From the NCBI RefSeq assembly GCF_000338275.1, contig NZ_ANMR01000035.1, forward strand, positions 62,001 through 126,000: a DNA stretch of 64,000 nt, in the 5' to 3' direction. The DNA is from Staphylococcus xylosus NJ. GTDB taxonomy: Bacteria > Bacillota > Bacilli > Staphylococcales > Staphylococcaceae. The notes beneath the pieces were generated by a model. That model was not told where the DNA came from. It worked only from the letters and a program-made list of their open reading frames with translations, and did no database searches. Below, in pieces: positions 25,990-35,434 of the stretch (position 1 is its first letter; each line of letters starts with the position of its first letter). The position numbers and the translations under genes are program-made.

Positions 25990-27420
25990 TTAATTCTCCC
26001 CTTTGTATTGAAACTCCACTCTCGCATTCGTTCCAACACTATTACGTTCAATTCTAAAAGCCCCGTCTAAGTCATTTTCCGTAATTGTGTTTACAATTTT
26101 CAAACCAAATGATTGTTTGAATTCACACGCAGTTTTTCCTGTGTCTTGTACGTTTAGATTAATTAATTCAGATTGAGCATTGTAAGATAGACAAACTGTT
26201 ATTTCCCCTTTTGCTTGTCCATTAAATGCATGTGTTAAGCAATTCGTTATAAGTTCATTTGCAATTAATGCGATAGACACTGCTATATTTGAAACTAAGT
26301 GGATATTTTCATCTGTTTTATAATTAATATGTATCATTCTATTAGGAGATTCGTTATAAACTATCATATTCCCAATTTTTTTAATTAATTTATCAATATT
26401 TACAGAATCTGTGGATGATTCATCTAGTATAACTTCGTAGACTGATGCGATACTTAAAATTCTGTTAAGGCTTTCTTGGAAGTATTTTTCACTCCCATTA
26501 GGCAACCCTCGTCTCATCTGTAAACGCAATAAACTTGCAACAGTCTGTAAATTATTTTTCACACGATGATGAATTTCACCTATAGCAACTGATTTAGATA
26601 TTAATGCCCTTTCTTTTTCTTTTAAATCTGTAATATCTTTTAACAGAATTAAATGACCGGTCATCACATCATCTTCAAGCAACTGTATACATTTAATTTG
26701 AAAATAATGCCCTTGTAGAGCACGCTCTTCTATTGTGATAATTCGTCCATCTGTAAGCATATTTTCGATAGATGGAAACAATTCTATGAAATTTAATCCT
26801 GCTTCACAGTCTAAATGTAAAAGTTCACTTACCATTGCTTCTCCTGCTAAATTAAAGTAACGTATGTTCAATTCGTTATCTAAGTCAAACAAGCTTTCTT
26901 CAATCATGTCTGGTACAAAAATTGGATTACTCTCTGAATTTGATACCAAATCACTTAGAGTACTAGTTGCTTGTGTTAATGCTTTCAACCTTTTTTCTTC
27001 CATAATTTTATTACTGACATCTATTTCCATTATTAGAATACCAATAGTTTCATTAGCTAATTTAATTGGCGTAGCGCTCTGTTCTACTACTTTACCCTCT
27101 TGTGAAATTGCGCGATGTTGTGCAAATTCACTACCTGAAAGCACTTCAAATACAGCAGGCTCAAACTTCTCATAAACATTAGCTTCTACTACGGATCCTT
27201 GATACAAGCTTTTACAATTCACCGGAACTGCTTCTGCAACAACAATAACTTCACCATGTTCTTCTATGGGACAATCAATAAAAACATTTGCCTGATTCAA
27301 GTTGGCAATCATTTGTAATTGTTCTGATACCTCTGAAATCCTATTTATTGCTGCTTCTGTCAACATTGTCCTTGCTTTACATCTTATGCTTACTTCATTG
27401 ATATGCATCATTCCAAACAT
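25990..27420 (-). CDS. eutW: EutW-like sensor histidine kinase
   Basis: A soluble 476-residue kinase without membrane helices. Residues about 10-150 match the H_kinase_N sensor found in EutW-type kinases (ISEVSEQLQMIANLNQANVF, PIKLANETIGILIMEID); a PAS-like domain follows, then a HisKA_2 phospho-acceptor block (IGEIHHRVKNNLQTVASLLRLQ) and an HATPase domain (LIANELITNCLTHAF, GLKIV). In Enterococcus the equivalent protein phosphorylates EutV in response to ethanolamine. The exact start is uncertain, because several ATGs lie close together (27420, 27411, 27408) with only weak ribosome binding sequences. Confidence 0.9.
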   Translation of the reverse strand: MFGMMHINEVSIRCKARTMLTEAAINRISEVSEQLQMIANLNQANVFIDCPIEEHGEVIVVAEAVPVNCKSLYQGSVVEANVYEKFEPAVFEVLSGSEFAQHRAISQEGKVVEQSATPIKLANETIGILIMEIDVSNKIMEEKRLKALTQATSTLSDLVSNSESNPIFVPDMIEESLFDLDNELNIRYFNLAGEAMVSELLHLDCEAGLNFIELFPSIENMLTDGRIITIEERALQGHYFQIKCIQLLEDDVMTGHLILLKDITDLKEKERALISKSVAIGEIHHRVKNNLQTVASLLRLQMRRGLPNGSEKYFQESLNRILSIASVYEVILDESSTDSVNIDKLIKKIGNMIVYNESPNRMIHINYKTDENIHLVSNIAVSIALIANELITNCLTHAFNGQAKGEITVCLSYNAQSELINLNVQDTGKTACEFKQSFGLKIVNTITENDLDGAFRIERNSVGTNARVEFQYKGEN

Positions 27421-27457
27421 ATTTATGTGAATATTTAGATTTTTATATTCATATACT

Positions 27458-27486
27458 ATTATGAAATTTTGTCAAAAATATGTCAA
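27458..27486 (-). promoter_or_regulatory. Promoter of eutW-eutV
   Basis: On the minus strand TTGACA (complement of 27481-27486), a 17-bp spacer and CATAAT (complement of 27458-27463) form a good SigA-type promoter about 40 bp before the kinase start. Confidence 0.6.
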
Positions 27487-27717
27487 TTCAAAACGCAATA
27501 ATTCAAAATTTTATAGTAATTTCACACTATAGAGATAAGTATACCGTCCTCACGATTATTACATTTTCCCGTCTTCTTTTCATAACTACAAAAAATATCT
27601 TTATACGCTAATCGATTTCATAATCTAATGATACTCGTAAAACAATGATGTTCATTGAATATTGCAACTTTTATCACAATGATGTACATAAAATGAAATT
27701 GGATTTGTGTCTGATGA

Positions 27718-29838
27718 ATGTACAACTCTTTGATGCTATGTGCTAAATTAGAGTCAACAACAAGGGAGGGATTCAATATACAGACAGAAAATTTTAGCGT
27801 CATTACAGAATTAATTAAAAACCCTAAGCTTAAAGGCAAAGATCTCGAATTAATGTTCAATATATCTCGTAGACAACTTGGCTATAGAATCCAAAAAATC
27901 AATACATGGTTAACTGAACAAAATTTACCTACGATAGAGCGTACTAGCCAAGGCTTCTTCATCGTTGATGACGCAATAAAACATTTTCTTAACGTATATA
28001 TTGAACCTTTACCACAGGAAAATGAGCAAGTATATACTGCTTGTCAGCGCGCGCATCTCATTTTACTGATGTTGTTTAAAGAAGATGAAGTGTTATCGTT
28101 AAATCACTTTTCTATCGATTTAAAAATTAGTAAGAACACTGTATTAAACGATTTAAAGCAATTAAAGTCACTACTAGAACCATATAACATTATGCTGAAA
28201 TACTCGCGACAAAAGGGATATCATTTAAAAGGTAATGAATTTGAAATCAGAAAACTTTTAACTAACTTAATTGATAAAGCATATACACTAAACATTCTAA
28301 ACCATGATGTTTTTGATATTTTAGGCTTACGCAAAGAAAAGCTTCAAATCATAGATGCGCAAATTAATAAAATTGAACAATATTTAGAAAGCAATTTTAT
28401 AGACCAAAGTACGCAAACGTTACGTTATAAACTCTATTTTATTATTAGGAGAATTCAACATAACAAAATTGTCTCACCCTTTTCAATTGGCTATGATGAT
28501 CTCTCGGACACTGAGGAATATCGAGCAACAGAAATACTCACTTCAAATTACTCTGATATACCTCTACAAGAAAAACTGTTTATAACATTACAACTTTTAT
28601 CAACAAGTGTGCAATGGTCAGAACTAGATGATTCAACATTTTTACCAGAATTAAAAGTAGCACTTCAGTCTATGCTTGATCAATTTGAAAAAATCACTTT
28701 CATCACATTTAAAGATCGTGAAACGTTACTTAATCAATTAATGTTTCATATGAAGCCAGCTTTTTATAGAATTAGATATCAATTATCTGACGTCGAAAGT
28801 TTACAGAATACTCTGAAAGATGATTATAAAGAATTGTTTCACCTTGTAAAACTTTCTTCTAAACCAATGGAAAAAATATTAAGACAACCTCTGCCCGATA
28901 ATGAAATTGCATACTTAACTATTATTATCGGTGGCATTTTAAGAAGACAAGATGAAGACATTGATAAAAAAGTGAAAGCAGTTGTTGTTTGTACACAAGG
29001 GACATCAATTTCTCAATTAATGTTACAAGAACTACGAAGTGTATTTCCTGAATTTATATTTTTAGATACGTTATCATTACGCGAATTTAATCATTACACT
29101 CTTGATTTCGATGTGGTGTTCTCACCAATGCACATCATGACAAATAAGAGATTGTATATCACTAAAACGATATTAACTGCTAAAGAAAAACATCATCTAC
29201 GCCAACACGTATTCGGCCAACTTAATAACACATTTGATACTGACATACACGCTCAAAAAATGTTAGCAATGATACGTAAACACGCTGACATTCATAATGA
29301 GGACAACTTATTGAATGAAATTAAACAACAGTTCGATGAGATTCATGCCTATACATCAATCGAATCGTCTTCAATATCATTGAATTATCATTTAAACTTG
29401 CAAGATTTGTTGCCTGTAAATCATATTCAATTAATCTCTCACGTTAAAAATATAGACGAAGCCATACGAGTAGCTGCTAAGCCACTTTATAGCCAAAACT
29501 ATATAGATGCTAATTACATCGATTCTATGATTCAATATTTTGATGCAACGTACATGGTAATTAATCAAAATATCGCAATACCGCACGCAGAAAACGAACA
29601 AAATGTGAACCGTACCTCTATGAGTATGTTGATTTTAGATGAACCATTAACACTAAAAACAGGACTTGATGTAAATGTATTTGTGATTATTGCAGCTACA
29701 GATAAATTTAAACATTTAAGGCCTCTACTACAATTACGAGACTTGGCTCAAGACGCTGAAATGGTACAAAACATTATACAAACTGATTCAAAATCACAAG
29801 TGTTCGAAGTCATTAAACACTTTTCAATAATAGAGTAA
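27718..29838 (+). CDS. PRD-domain transcriptional activator of the galactitol-type PTS operon (MtlR/BglG-like)
   Basis: A 706-residue regulator with N-terminal helix-turn-helix segments (LMFNISRRQLGYRIQKI and a second near residues 115-150), two PTS regulation domains (about 190-400), a GatB-like IIB domain with a reactive cysteine (VVVCTQGTSISQL) and a C-terminal IIA-like domain with the phospho-histidine in NIAIPHAEN. It directly precedes the PTS genes it should control, with phosphorylation by HPr and the IIB protein tuning its activity. The start is doubtful: the strong site AGGGAGGG (27763-27770) is followed at the right distance by ATA (Ile), not ATG; the next upstream ATGs (27718, 27733) have weak sites. 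Confidence 0.87.
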   Translation: MYNSLMLCAKLESTTREGFNIQTENFSVITELIKNPKLKGKDLELMFNISRRQLGYRIQKINTWLTEQNLPTIERTSQGFFIVDDAIKHFLNVYIEPLPQENEQVYTACQRAHLILLMLFKEDEVLSLNHFSIDLKISKNTVLNDLKQLKSLLEPYNIMLKYSRQKGYHLKGNEFEIRKLLTNLIDKAYTLNILNHDVFDILGLRKEKLQIIDAQINKIEQYLESNFIDQSTQTLRYKLYFIIRRIQHNKIVSPFSIGYDDLSDTEEYRATEILTSNYSDIPLQEKLFITLQLLSTSVQWSELDDSTFLPELKVALQSMLDQFEKITFITFKDRETLLNQLMFHMKPAFYRIRYQLSDVESLQNTLKDDYKELFHLVKLSSKPMEKILRQPLPDNEIAYLTIIIGGILRRQDEDIDKKVKAVVVCTQGTSISQLMLQELRSVFPEFIFLDTLSLREFNHYTLDFDVVFSPMHIMTNKRLYITKTILTAKEKHHLRQHVFGQLNNTFDTDIHAQKMLAMIRKHADIHNEDNLLNEIKQQFDEIHAYTSIESSSISLNYHLNLQDLLPVNHIQLISHVKNIDEAIRVAAKPLYSQNYIDANYIDSMIQYFDATYMVINQNIAIPHAENEQNVNRTSMSMLILDEPLTLKTGLDVNVFVIIAATDKFKHLRPLLQLRDLAQDAEMVQNIIQTDSKSQVFEVIKHFSIIE

Positions 29839-29857
29839 AACAAAGGGGTTGAGCCAT

Positions 29858-30325
29858 ATGGAAAGTTTAAAATTGGATACATCTAACATCATTATTGGTT
29901 TAGAGGCAACCACAAAAGAAGAGGCGTTAAGTCAATTAGCCAAACGGATGTACAATAATGGTTACGTCAAAGCATCTTATGAAAATGCAGTTATTGAAAG
30001 AGAAGCATCCTTTGCTACAGGATTACCTACAGTGTATTGTTCGGTAGCAATTCCACACACAGACATTCAACACGTTAATTCAAAGTCTATCGGCGTGGCT
30101 GTACTTAAAGAAACCGTACCTTTTGTAATTATGGGAGAACTTGAAGCAACAACAGATGTAAAATTAATTTTCATGCTCGCAATGGATAAAGAAGATACAC
30201 AATTATCATTACTCCAAAAATTAATGGGTATTTTTCAAAACAATCAAATACTTGAAGCCATTGCAAATTCAACAAACAATGCTCACATCGTAGATATTAT
30301 TGAACATGAAATTAGAGAAGCATAA
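29858..30325 (+). CDS. gatA: PTS galactitol-type EIIA component
   Basis: A 155-residue IIA protein of the fructose/mannitol-like fold. The phosphorylated histidine is in VAIPHTDIQHV and the usual KEEALSQLAKRMYNNGYV start is present. It passes phosphate from HPr to the IIB protein. I use the ATG at 29858, 9 bases after AAAGGGG, rather than the TTG at 29849 inside the spacer. It lies 19 bp after the regulator gene. Confidence 0.9.
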   Translation: MESLKLDTSNIIIGLEATTKEEALSQLAKRMYNNGYVKASYENAVIEREASFATGLPTVYCSVAIPHTDIQHVNSKSIGVAVLKETVPFVIMGELEATTDVKLIFMLAMDKEDTQLSLLQKLMGIFQNNQILEAIANSTNNAHIVDIIEHEIREA

Positions 30326-30402
30326 ACATCTTTTTGGAATAATGAAACTTTTAAGCAGTACACCTTAAATATATATATATCAAAAATTAGGAGGAATTTA
30401 TT

Positions 30403-30681
30403 ATGAAACAAGTATTAGTAGCATGTGGTGCAGGTATTGCAACATCAACAGTAGTGAACAGTGCAATTGAAGAAATGGCGAAAGAACACAACATCAAAGT
30501 AGATTTAAAACAAATAAAAATTTCTGAGGTAGGCTCGTATGTTGATACAGCAGACTTATTAGTTACAACTGCTATGACGCAAAAAGAATACGACTTCCCT
30601 GTTATTAATGCACGTAACTTTTTAACTGGTATTGGGGTTGAAGACACTAAAAAAGAAATTCTAGATGCATTACAAAGCTAA
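30403..30681 (+). CDS. gatB: PTS galactitol-type EIIB component
   Basis: A 92-residue IIB protein with the phospho-cysteine in VACGAGIATST near the N-terminus, typical of GatB and SgcB. It accepts phosphate from the IIA protein and gives it to the sugar alcohol during transport. AGGAGG is 7-8 bases before the ATG. A 77-bp gap separates it from the IIA gene. Confidence 0.93.
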   Translation: MKQVLVACGAGIATSTVVNSAIEEMAKEHNIKVDLKQIKISEVGSYVDTADLLVTTAMTQKEYDFPVINARNFLTGIGVEDTKKEILDALQS

Positions 30682-30808
30682 TGAACTATTTATTAAAATG
30701 ATCGTACGAACTGTTGGGATAAATACCGTAACAATTTTTTATAGTTATAACAAAGTGACATCTTAATTTATACCAATAGTACTTTATATAAAGAGGATGG
30801 TGTATGGG

Positions 30809-32068
30809 ATGAGTGGATTTGTAGATTTTATTCAAGCTTTTTTAGATTTAGGGGCAACAGTTATACTTCCTATCGTTATATTCTTATTAGGATTATTCTT
30901 TAGGCAAAAAGTAGGAGCAGCATTCAGGTCAGGCCTGACAATTGGTGTTGCATTCGTTGGGATTTTCTTAGTTATTGACTTACTAGTTAACAACCTTGGC
31001 CCTGCTGCTCAAGCCATGGTTAAAAACTTAGGGGTTAGTTTAAATGTCATTGATGTGGGTTGGCCAGCAACGTCTTCTATTGCATGGGCCTCTACAATTG
31101 CTGCATTTATTATTCCTTTAGGCATTGTCGTTAACATCGCAATGTTATTAACAAAAACAACACGTACCATGAACGTAGATATCTGGAATTTCTGGCACTA
31201 TACCTTTATGGGCGCCATGGTTTATGCAATATCTGGCAGTATTTGGCAATCTTTAATAGCCGCTGCAGTATTCCAAATTGTTTGTCTAAAAGTGGCTGAT
31301 TGGACTGCACCAATGATGAGTAAATTTTATGACTTACCTGGGGTGTCTATTGCAACAGGTAGTACAATTTCATATGCTCCAGGTATTTTCTTAGTAAAAG
31401 GATTGCAAAAAGTACCTGTAATTAAAAACTTAAATGCAGATCCTGAAACGATTCAAAAAAGATTCGGTGCATTTGGTGAATCTATATTCGTCGGTTTAGT
31501 ACTCGGTTTAGCAATTGGCTTATTAGCTGGCTACAACGCTGGCGACGTAATAAATCTTGGTATGTCCATGGCTGCAGTTATGGTGTTGATGCCTCGCATG
31601 GTTAAGATTTTGATGGAAGGTTTAATGCCTGTTTCAGAATCTGCACGTACATGGCTGAACAAACGCTTTGGTGATCGTGAAATCTACATTGGCTTAGATG
31701 CGGCTGTTGCATTAGGACATCCAGCAGTTATCGCAACCGCTTTAATTTTAGTGCCTATTACCGTATTGTTAGCTGTTATTTTGCCTGGTAACCAAGTGCT
31801 ACCTTTTGGTGACTTAGCAACAATTCCATTTATTGTCGCTTTTATTGTAGGTGCTGCTCGAGGAAACATTATACACTCAGTTATTGTTGGCACAATCATG
31901 ATTGCCATTTCCTTATATATCGCAACTGATGTTGCACCGATATTCACAAGTATGGCAGAAGGTACAAATGTGAAAATGCCAGCTGGTTCATCACAAATTT
32001 CAAGTATAGACCAAGGTGGTAACATCTTAAACTATATTATATTCAAATTCTTTGGCTTATTTAATTAA
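30809..32068 (+). CDS. gatC: PTS galactitol-type EIIC permease
   Basis: A 419-residue integral membrane transporter with roughly 9-12 helices. The segments IPLGIVVNIAMLLTKTTRTMNVDIWNFWHY and LPGVSIATG are typical of GatC-type IIC proteins. It forms the channel for a hexitol, probably galactitol or a related pentitol such as arabitol. An in-frame ATG at 30797 is so close to AAGAGG that I prefer the ATG at 30809. It lies 128 bp after gatB; no terminator is seen in that gap. Confidence 0.88.
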   Translation: MSGFVDFIQAFLDLGATVILPIVIFLLGLFFRQKVGAAFRSGLTIGVAFVGIFLVIDLLVNNLGPAAQAMVKNLGVSLNVIDVGWPATSSIAWASTIAAFIIPLGIVVNIAMLLTKTTRTMNVDIWNFWHYTFMGAMVYAISGSIWQSLIAAAVFQIVCLKVADWTAPMMSKFYDLPGVSIATGSTISYAPGIFLVKGLQKVPVIKNLNADPETIQKRFGAFGESIFVGLVLGLAIGLLAGYNAGDVINLGMSMAAVMVLMPRMVKILMEGLMPVSESARTWLNKRFGDREIYIGLDAAVALGHPAVIATALILVPITVLLAVILPGNQVLPFGDLATIPFIVAFIVGAARGNIIHSVIVGTIMIAISLYIATDVAPIFTSMAEGTNVKMPAGSSQISSIDQGGNILNYIIFKFFGLFN

Positions 32069-32088
32069 CTGATAGGAGATGACTTCAC

Positions 32089-33120
32089 ATGAAAGCACTT
32101 GTTAAAACTAAAGAAGGTTTTGGAAACCTAGAAGTATTAGATACAGAAACGCCTTCACCAAACAAAGATGAAATAAAAATAAAAGTTCATTATACAGGTA
32201 TTTGTGGTACAGATATTCACACATACGAAGGACATTATAAAGTGAATTTTCCAGTTATACTCGGCCATGAATTCTCAGGCGAGGTTGTAGAAGTCGGTAC
32301 AAATATTACAAATTTCACTATTGGGGATCGTGTTACTTCCGAAACAACATATTACATTTGTGGGGAATGTGACTATTGTCAAAATGGCGATTATAACTTA
32401 TGTAATCATCGTAAAGGCTTGGGTACTCAACAAAACGGTGGTTTCACGCAATACTTAGTTACTCCAGCAACTAGCGCTCATCACATACCAGACAATGTTT
32501 CTTACAAAGCTGCTGCGATGACTGAACCATTAGCCTGTGCGCACCATGCCGTTTCTAAAATTGATATCCAACCTGAAGATGTTGTTGTTGTTATTGGCCC
32601 TGGTCCTATTGGACTGTTAGTCGCTCAAGTTGTTAAAAGTAAAGGCACTAAAGTTATAATAACCGGATTGAATAATGATCAAGCAAGACTAGATAAAGCA
32701 TATGAACTTAACTTAGATCATGTAGTTAATATTCAAAATACTGATTTGAAATCATATGTAAATAAAGTCACTAATGGTTATGGCGCAAATGTCGTATTAG
32801 AATGTTCTGGTGCAATACCGGCCGCCAAACAAGGATTAGATATTTTACGTAAAAAAGGACAATATGTCCAAGTTGGTATTTTTAAAGATAGCGAAATCCC
32901 ATTCAATTTAGAACAAATAGTTCAAAAAGAATTACGTATTGTAGGTACTAGAAGCCAAAAACCAGCAGATTGGGAACCTTCTTTACAACTGCTAAGCCGT
33001 GGAGAAGTCGACGCAGAATCTCTTATTACAAACGAGCTTAATATTACGCAATGGACAGAAGGATACGATCATATCAAGAGTGGTGAAGGTATCAAAGTAT
33101 TACTTCGCCCTATCGAATAA
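32089..33120 (+). CDS. Zinc-dependent polyol dehydrogenase (sorbitol/threonine dehydrogenase-like)
   Basis: A 343-residue medium-chain dehydrogenase. Catalytic zinc ligands are visible in GICGTDIH and GHEFSG; the structural zinc site is CGECDYCQNGDYNLC; the Rossmann motif is IGPGPIGL. In this operon it should oxidise the phosphorylated or free polyol at a secondary hydroxyl. It is not closely alike to the second dehydrogenase two genes downstream, so the operon may handle two polyols or two steps. AGGAGATG precedes the start, 20 bp after gatC. Confidence 0.88.
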   Translation: MKALVKTKEGFGNLEVLDTETPSPNKDEIKIKVHYTGICGTDIHTYEGHYKVNFPVILGHEFSGEVVEVGTNITNFTIGDRVTSETTYYICGECDYCQNGDYNLCNHRKGLGTQQNGGFTQYLVTPATSAHHIPDNVSYKAAAMTEPLACAHHAVSKIDIQPEDVVVVIGPGPIGLLVAQVVKSKGTKVIITGLNNDQARLDKAYELNLDHVVNIQNTDLKSYVNKVTNGYGANVVLECSGAIPAAKQGLDILRKKGQYVQVGIFKDSEIPFNLEQIVQKELRIVGTRSQKPADWEPSLQLLSRGEVDAESLITNELNITQWTEGYDHIKSGEGIKVLLRPIE

Positions 33121-33170
33121 TTTCAAAATATTCATCGTTAATATACAAACGATAAAAGGAGCGTAAAAAT

Positions 33171-33326
33171 ATGGTAGAACTAATGTTGGATTTCATGCTT
33201 GGACCCTTGAGGAATATTACAGATTTATATATGAACAACTTACTATATGCAAATACTATCGTCATTTTCGGTTACTTTGTCGCTAAATTTTTTAAAAAGA
33301 GAAAAACAAATGCTGAGCAAGGTTAA
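33171..33326 (+). CDS. Small membrane protein inside the gat operon (51 residues)
   Basis: An uncharacterised 51-codon gene between the two dehydrogenases. AAAAGGAG lies about 10 bases before the ATG. The protein has one strongly hydrophobic stretch (NTIVIFGYFVAKFF) followed by a basic tail (KKRKTNAEQG), as in single-pass membrane proteins with the tail inside. The N-terminal part (LMLDFMLGPLRNITDLYMNN) could form an amphipathic helix. I do not recognise it. Its place in the operon suggests a partner of the IIC protein or of an enzyme, but nothing in the sequence shows this. Confidence 0.7.
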   Translation: MVELMLDFMLGPLRNITDLYMNNLLYANTIVIFGYFVAKFFKKRKTNAEQG

Positions 33327-33362
33327 TTCATTTCATATTTAAAAGTTAAGAGGTGACAACAT

Positions 33363-34400
33363 TTGAAAGCTTTAAACTTATATGGTATTCAAGATTTAAG
33401 ATATGAAGAAACGAAATCTCCTAAAATTGACAATAGCAATGATGTTATTATCAAAGTAGTAGCAACAGGAATTTGCGGTTCCGATAACTCGCGTTATAAA
33501 AAATTAGGTCCTTACCGACCAGGTACACCATTTGGCCATGAGTTTTCAGGTACCGTCCATAGTATAGGCAATGATGTAAAACATTTATCTGTTGGTGATG
33601 CCGTGACAGGATGCCCTGCGATTGCATGTCACAACTGTGAACAATGTGAAAAAGGTGCATATTCTAGATGTGAAAATTTATATGTCATAGGTTCTTATGA
33701 ACCGGGTTGTTTTGCAGAATACGTTAAACTGCCAGCTCATAACGTCTTAAAGTTACCTAATAATGTAGATTTTGATACGGCCGCTATGATTGAACCGTCT
33801 GCAGTGGTGGCGCATGGGTTTTATAGAACAACTATGAAACCCGGCGCGACTGTGGCTGTCATCGGTTGCGGAAGTATTGGATTACTAGCCTTACAATGGG
33901 CTAAAATATTTGGTGCTACTAAGACTATTGCTATAGATATAGACTCCAACAAACTAGAAATCGCTAAAACACTTGGTGTTGATTATACAATTAATTCTAA
34001 AGAGAAAAATCTAAATGAAGTTATTAAAACACTCCCTTATAACATAGATGTAGCCGTTGAATCTGCTGGCTCACCATTTACTATAGGGCAAGTATTAACA
34101 TTACCGTCTAAAGGCGGGGAAGTCTTAATGCTTGGTATTCCTTATTCAGATATTGAAATAACTCGCGAACATTTTGAAAAGATATTGCGTAATGAGCTCA
34201 AAGTGATTGGTTCTTGGAATGGATTATCTGCGCCATTCCCAGGTGAAGAATGGCATGCATCACTACATTATATGTCTACTGGGAAAATTAAAGTACATGC
34301 TATGATTTCAGATTATCTAGATTTAGCGCAAGGTCCTGCCACATTTGATGCAATAGTAAATAACAAGAAACATTTTAATAAGGTTATTTTTCATCCATAA
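33363..34400 (+). CDS. gatD: Galactitol-1-phosphate 5-dehydrogenase-like zinc dehydrogenase
   Basis: A 345-residue medium-chain dehydrogenase of the GatD type: GICGSDNSRYK, GHEFSGTV, four-cysteine lobe CHNCEQCEKGAYSRC and the NAD motif IGCGSIGL. GatD oxidises galactitol 1-phosphate to L-tagatose 6-phosphate. It starts with TTG behind AGAGGTG. It ends the operon; an imperfect hairpin follows. Tagatose-6-phosphate could enter the lac/tagatose route, but no such kinase or aldolase is in the window. Confidence 0.87.
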   Translation: MKALNLYGIQDLRYEETKSPKIDNSNDVIIKVVATGICGSDNSRYKKLGPYRPGTPFGHEFSGTVHSIGNDVKHLSVGDAVTGCPAIACHNCEQCEKGAYSRCENLYVIGSYEPGCFAEYVKLPAHNVLKLPNNVDFDTAAMIEPSAVVAHGFYRTTMKPGATVAVIGCGSIGLLALQWAKIFGATKTIAIDIDSNKLEIAKTLGVDYTINSKEKNLNEVIKTLPYNIDVAVESAGSPFTIGQVLTLPSKGGEVLMLGIPYSDIEITREHFEKILRNELKVIGSWNGLSAPFPGEEWHASLHYMSTGKIKVHAMISDYLDLAQGPATFDAIVNNKKHFNKVIFHP

Positions 34401-34472
34401 TTAACACATTAAATTCAGCTATAAAGAGATCTATGTCAATAGGTTCATTTATAGCTATTTTTATATTTAAAA

Positions 34473-34504
34473 AGACCCGAGACTTCAACATAAGCCACGG
34501 ATCT
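34473..34504. terminator. Imperfect terminator after gatD
   Basis: AGACCCGAGACTT pairs with AAGCCACGGATCT with three mismatches; an A-run precedes it. Confidence 0.45.
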
Positions 34505-34594
34505 TCAAATCACTAATCATACAACCAGTAAATAACTAGTTAAAATCATGCAATCATTTTATAAAATGCTGATTTCCTAGCTACAATGCTAAAT

Positions 34595-35434
34595 TTATTG
34601 TAGTTTCATAAATCCATTACCTAAAACGTCGCGCACGTCATGGATAACTAGAAATGCATTTTCATCATGCGCGTTAACAATTTTTTTAATTCTAGCTAAT
34701 TGGTTTTGCGGTACTACGACATAAAGTACATTCGTTTCTTTACGTTCATAACCTCCTACACCATTTAATAGTGTGGAGCCCCTACCTGTTTCATTATTAA
34801 TATCTAAACTGATATCTTTATTATAATCTGAAATAATCGTAATCGCTTTTTTCGGATTAAATCCTTCTATAATAAATGTCATACTCTTTTCAACAATAAA
34901 AAGCATTACAATCGTATATAATACGTTCTGGACTGGAAGTACAATTAAGAACGATAATACAATAATTGAATCTAAAATAAACAATGCCTGCGAAGTCTTC
35001 ATCTCGCTATATTTATTTATAATTTTAGCAATGACAGAAGTACCACCTAGTGTACTTCGTGCAGAAATCACTAGTCCACTTCCTATTCCTATCAACACAC
35101 CAGAAAACACAGTATTGATAAAATCAGATTCCAGATGCATATTAAACGATTCAGTCAGTCCTAAAAACGCTGAACTCGAAATAACTGTGATTAAAGTATA
35201 AACTGCGGTAGTTTTACTTAAATATTTCCAACCTATCACAATTAATATCATATTTATAATCAAGGAAGTGAGCGCCGGTGATAAACCCAGTGTATATTTC
35301 AAGTTTAAAGAAATACCAACTGTGCCACCTTCCCCTAAATTTGAAGCAATGACAAACGCATTGATACCTATACTAATAAGAAACGTACCTAAAATACAAA
35401 AACATATATTTTTAAAATGGATTTTATACAACAT
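34595..35434 (-). CDS. YitT family membrane protein (DUF161/DUF2179)
   Basis: A 279-residue protein with five or six membrane helices in the first 190 residues (including the GEGGTVGISLNLKYTLGL and RSTLGGTSVIAKI segments typical of the family) and a C-terminal soluble DUF2179 domain (about 195-279; NVLYVVVPQNQLARIKKIV). Function is not established; members are abundant in Firmicutes, some linked to spore or stress traits. AAGAGGTG and GGGGG lie before the ATG. It is monocistronic. Confidence 0.85.
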   Translation of the reverse strand: MLYKIHFKNICFCILGTFLISIGINAFVIASNLGEGGTVGISLNLKYTLGLSPALTSLIINMILIVIGWKYLSKTTAVYTLITVISSSAFLGLTESFNMHLESDFINTVFSGVLIGIGSGLVISARSTLGGTSVIAKIINKYSEMKTSQALFILDSIIVLSFLIVLPVQNVLYTIVMLFIVEKSMTFIIEGFNPKKAITIISDYNKDISLDINNETGRGSTLLNGVGGYERKETNVLYVVVPQNQLARIKKIVNAHDENAFLVIHDVRDVLGNGFMKLQ

